Assembly: GCA_014729705.1 (NCBI GenBank)
Contig: WJJK01000370.1
Coordinates: 1 to 7,751 of the forward strand
Direction of reading: 5' to 3'
Origin: Candidatus Altarchaeales archaeon
GTDB lineage: Archaea; Altiarchaeota; Altiarchaeia; IMC4; SCGC-AAA252-I15
DNA: 7,751 nucleotides
In this document: one piece after another, positions 5,506 through 7,751 of the stretch
How the letters are laid out: each line of letters begins with the position of its first letter
How positions within the stretch are numbered: the first letter of the stretch is position 1
Translations under genes and position numbers: made by a program
Notes under the pieces: generated by a model
Databases searched by the model: none
Told to the model about the DNA's origin: nothing
The model's input: only the letters and a program-made list of their open reading frames with translations

Positions 5506-7751
5506 TGAAACCCACAACAAAAAAATACTTCGAAGGCCTTGAGGCCGAGATTAAAAGAACCTATGACTACTTCAAAAAAGCACGAGCCAAAGGGGTTGAC
5601 CCCTCAAACGAGATTGAGGCTTTGCCTGCGGAAGACCTTGCCACCCGCGTTGAAGGGTTGGTGGGGCCCACGGGTGTGAGGAAGGTAATAAATGAGCTTG
5701 GCAGAGACAACATCTGCGCCATAATAGACTGGTTGTTGAGGGGTGTGACGCCTCAAAGCGGAGAGGAACAAAAAACCGAGGCCATTGATCAGGCGGTTCG
5801 AACGAGCCTTGCTATTCTCACCGAGGGGGTGGTCGCAGCCCCCCTGGAAGGCATATCAAAGGTCAAGATAAGATCGAACCCGGATTCAAGCCAATACCTG
5901 TCGCTTTATTTCTCAGGCCCCATCAGAAGCGCTGGAGGCACCGCCCAAGGTCTGGCTGTTTTAATTGGCGAATACATTCGCATCAAACTGGGTCTTGCCC
6001 AATACCGCCCCACCAGAGACGAAGTGGAACGCTACGTCGAAGAAATCAAACTATATAATGAGAGGGTGAGCCGACTGCAGTATCTGCCGAAAGACGATGA
6101 CATACGCTTGATAGTTGAGAAGGCGGGTGTCTGTGTGGACGGAGACCCCACGGAACGCATTGAAGTGGCCATACACCGCGACCTTAAACGCGTTGAATCA
6201 AACCGGATACGCTCGGGGTTATGTTTGGTGATAGCTGAGGGTTTAGCGCAGAAAGCCCGTAAACTTATGGGCTACGCTAACTCAATGAGCCTTGATTACT
6301 CGTTCCTCTCGGAGATAGGGAAAAAGAAGTCCCAAAAAAACGAATCTGAAAACGAAAAAGTCAAAGCCGCCTTCATGCAGGAGATTGTTGGCGGGCGCCC
6401 CATATTCTCAGGCCCCTCAGCTAAAGGGGGTTTCAGGCTTCAATACGGAAGATGCAGGGATTCGGGGTTGGCGGCTAAATGCATCCATCCCGCCGCCCAG
6501 ATCCTTTTAAACCGGTTTCCTGCGACAGGGACCCAGCTTAAAATCGAGCGCCCAGGAAAGGGGGCTATAGTGGCTGAGTGCACTGAAATAGAGGCGCCAG
6601 TGGTTCGGTTGAAGTCTAAGAGCGTTGTGCGCGTGGAAACAAGGGAAAAAGCCTTAGAGGTTGAGGATCAGGTTGAGGAGATACTTTTTTTAGGGGATAT
6701 ACTCGTATCCTACGGGGACTTCCTTCAAACCAACACCCGACTGCTGCCTGCAGGGTACTGCGATAAATGGTGGAGCCTCCATGTCAAGGAAAAAAACGTG
6801 GAAACATGCGAGACTCCCACACCCTCTCAGGCGGTTGAGTTAAGCAGCAAACACGGGATCCCCTTGCACCCCAGATACACGTATCACTGGAGGGACATAT
6901 CCCTAAAGAAGTTGCAGGTGTTGGTTGAATGGCTTAAAAGCGGGGTGATGAGGGAGGATTGCCTGGCTTTAGTCTGGGACAACCCCCAAGCCAAGAGGGT
7001 TCTTGAGGTTTTAGGCGTACCTCATCAAGTCGAAGGCGGGTCGGTTTATGTGGAGGAATACCTGCCGCTTCTCTCGCAGCTGGGCTTCTCCCCAGGGCAA
7101 GAGAAGCCGGTGGCGGGGGGTTTTGATGAGGCGTTTAACAAGTATAGCGGGGAAGACACCCTAGACTTCGTTAAAAGCATAAGCAGCCTGCCCGTATTGG
7201 ATAAATCAGGCACATACATTGGCGCCAGGATGGGCAGGCCCGAGAAGGCGAGGGAGCGTAGGATGCAGCCCCCAGTACACTCTCTTTTCCCCATAGGCCG
7301 TTTAGGCGGCAGGGAGAGGAACATAAACGTTGCGGCTGAGAAGAACACCTTGGTTGTTGACTGCGCCAAATACCTTTGCCCAGGCTGCCAAAGTAGAAAC
7401 GTAACAAGGAGGTGTCCCGTATGCGACGGCGTCGGCGAGCTCACGCGTTACTGCTCATCCTGCGGACGATCCGTTGAATCCGATGAATGCCCCTCCTGCG
7501 GTTCCCAGGCTAAATACTTCAGCTTAACCCAAATCGATTTAAAAAGTCTTTGGAGGTCTGCGATTGAAAAAGTAGGCAGAAGCTCGAACGTGAAGGCGGT
7601 TCAAGGCATGATATCCGAATACAAGATCCCGGAGCCGATAGAAAAAGGCCTTCTTCGAGCCGTAAACGATGTGTACGTGTTTAAAGACGGAACCATCAGA
7701 TTCGATGCAACAGATGCCCCCCTAACCCACTTTAAACCCAGGGAAGTCGAC
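5505..7751 (+). CDS. polC: DNA polymerase D large subunit DP2 (catalytic), 3' end cut by window edge
   Basis: DP2 is the catalytic subunit of PolD and carries the double-psi beta-barrel polymerase core. The frame is open from ATG 5505 through 749 codons to the edge; full-length DP2 is usually about 1100-1200 residues. Family landmarks are FSGPIRSAGGTAQ (136-148), GRPIFSGPSAKGGFRLQYGR (297-316), GTQLKIERPGK (342-352), LGDILVSYGDFL (396-407) and RMGRPEKARERRMQPP (575-590) followed by HSLFPIG. A zinc-binding block follows, with four CxxC pairs (Cys625/628, 637/640, 650/653, 662/665), enough for two zinc sites. The last visible part, DATDAPLTHFKP (734-745), is the segment upstream of the catalytic aspartates. 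The DGD-type active site and any PCNA-binding tail therefore lie outside the window. No intein is seen in the visible part. The start overlaps the polB stop as TAATG, so translation is probably coupled. Confidence 0.96.
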   Translation, partial: MKPTTKKYFEGLEAEIKRTYDYFKKARAKGVDPSNEIEALPAEDLATRVEGLVGPTGVRKVINELGRDNICAIIDWLLRGVTPQSGEEQKTEAIDQAVRTSLAILTEGVVAAPLEGISKVKIRSNPDSSQYLSLYFSGPIRSAGGTAQGLAVLIGEYIRIKLGLAQYRPTRDEVERYVEEIKLYNERVSRLQYLPKDDDIRLIVEKAGVCVDGDPTERIEVAIHRDLKRVESNRIRSGLCLVIAEGLAQKARKLMGYANSMSLDYSFLSEIGKKKSQKNESENEKVKAAFMQEIVGGRPIFSGPSAKGGFRLQYGRCRDSGLAAKCIHPAAQILLNRFPATGTQLKIERPGKGAIVAECTEIEAPVVRLKSKSVVRVETREKALEVEDQVEEILFLGDILVSYGDFLQTNTRLLPAGYCDKWWSLHVKEKNVETCETPTPSQAVELSSKHGIPLHPRYTYHWRDISLKKLQVLVEWLKSGVMREDCLALVWDNPQAKRVLEVLGVPHQVEGGSVYVEEYLPLLSQLGFSPGQEKPVAGGFDEAFNKYSGEDTLDFVKSISSLPVLDKSGTYIGARMGRPEKARERRMQPPVHSLFPIGRLGGRERNINVAAEKNTLVVDCAKYLCPGCQSRNVTRRCPVCDGVGELTRYCSSCGRSVESDECPSCGSQAKYFSLTQIDLKSLWRSAIEKVGRSSNVKAVQGMISEYKIPEPIEKGLLRAVNDVYVFKDGTIRFDATDAPLTHFKPREVD

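Noticed and set aside
7046..7444. 132- and 78-codon minus-strand open frames opposite polC
   Set aside because: They are antisense to the conserved RMGRPEKA and zinc-finger region of DP2; long antisense frames are common in such GC-rich coding sequence.
5505..7751. Possible intein or frameshift within polC
   Set aside because: The frame is open throughout and family landmarks occur in order with normal spacing. Inteins known in DP2 could still lie beyond the window.

Overview
The window comes from an archaeon, most probably of euryarchaeal or related grade. It carries both subunits of the archaea-specific DNA polymerase D (absent from Crenarchaeota) and an archaellin with a class III signal peptide. 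The initiation signals are also archaeal: GGTGA-type Shine-Dalgarno sites, GTG starts, and AT-rich TATA-like boxes about 26 nt before some start codons. I cannot name the lineage from this sequence alone.

Layout. Positions 1-611 (minus) hold an archaellin whose last residues run off the left edge. Positions 669-836 (minus) encode a 55-residue single-span membrane protein. A short AT-rich divergent promoter follows. Positions 901-1440 (plus) encode a predicted lipoprotein with a strikingly regular cysteine repeat of 26 residues, six copies. This left part is surface or accessory in character, with genes of unknown role.

After a T-rich spacer at 1441-1524, every gene lies on the plus strand with spacers of 30 bp or less, so 1525-7751 is probably one transcription unit. 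In order it holds a 68-residue leucine-zipper-like protein, a NOL1/NOP2/Sun RNA m5C methyltransferase, a PUA-domain RNA-binding protein overlapping it by 4 bp, a short-form D-3-phosphoglycerate dehydrogenase, the polymerase D small subunit DP1 (polB), and the large subunit DP2 (polC). DP1 and DP2 overlap by 1 bp, and DP2 is cut by the right edge before its catalytic aspartates.

Working together: the methyltransferase and PUA protein probably act as one RNA-modification unit. DP1 (3'-5' exonuclease) and DP2 (polymerase) form the replicative PolD heterodimer, and their overlap suggests balanced synthesis. The dehydrogenase belongs to serine biosynthesis and has no obvious mechanistic link to either pair. 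The least explained content is the Cys-repeat lipoprotein, the divergent small membrane protein and the small coiled-coil protein. No tRNA, rRNA, CRISPR, insertion sequence or intein was seen.
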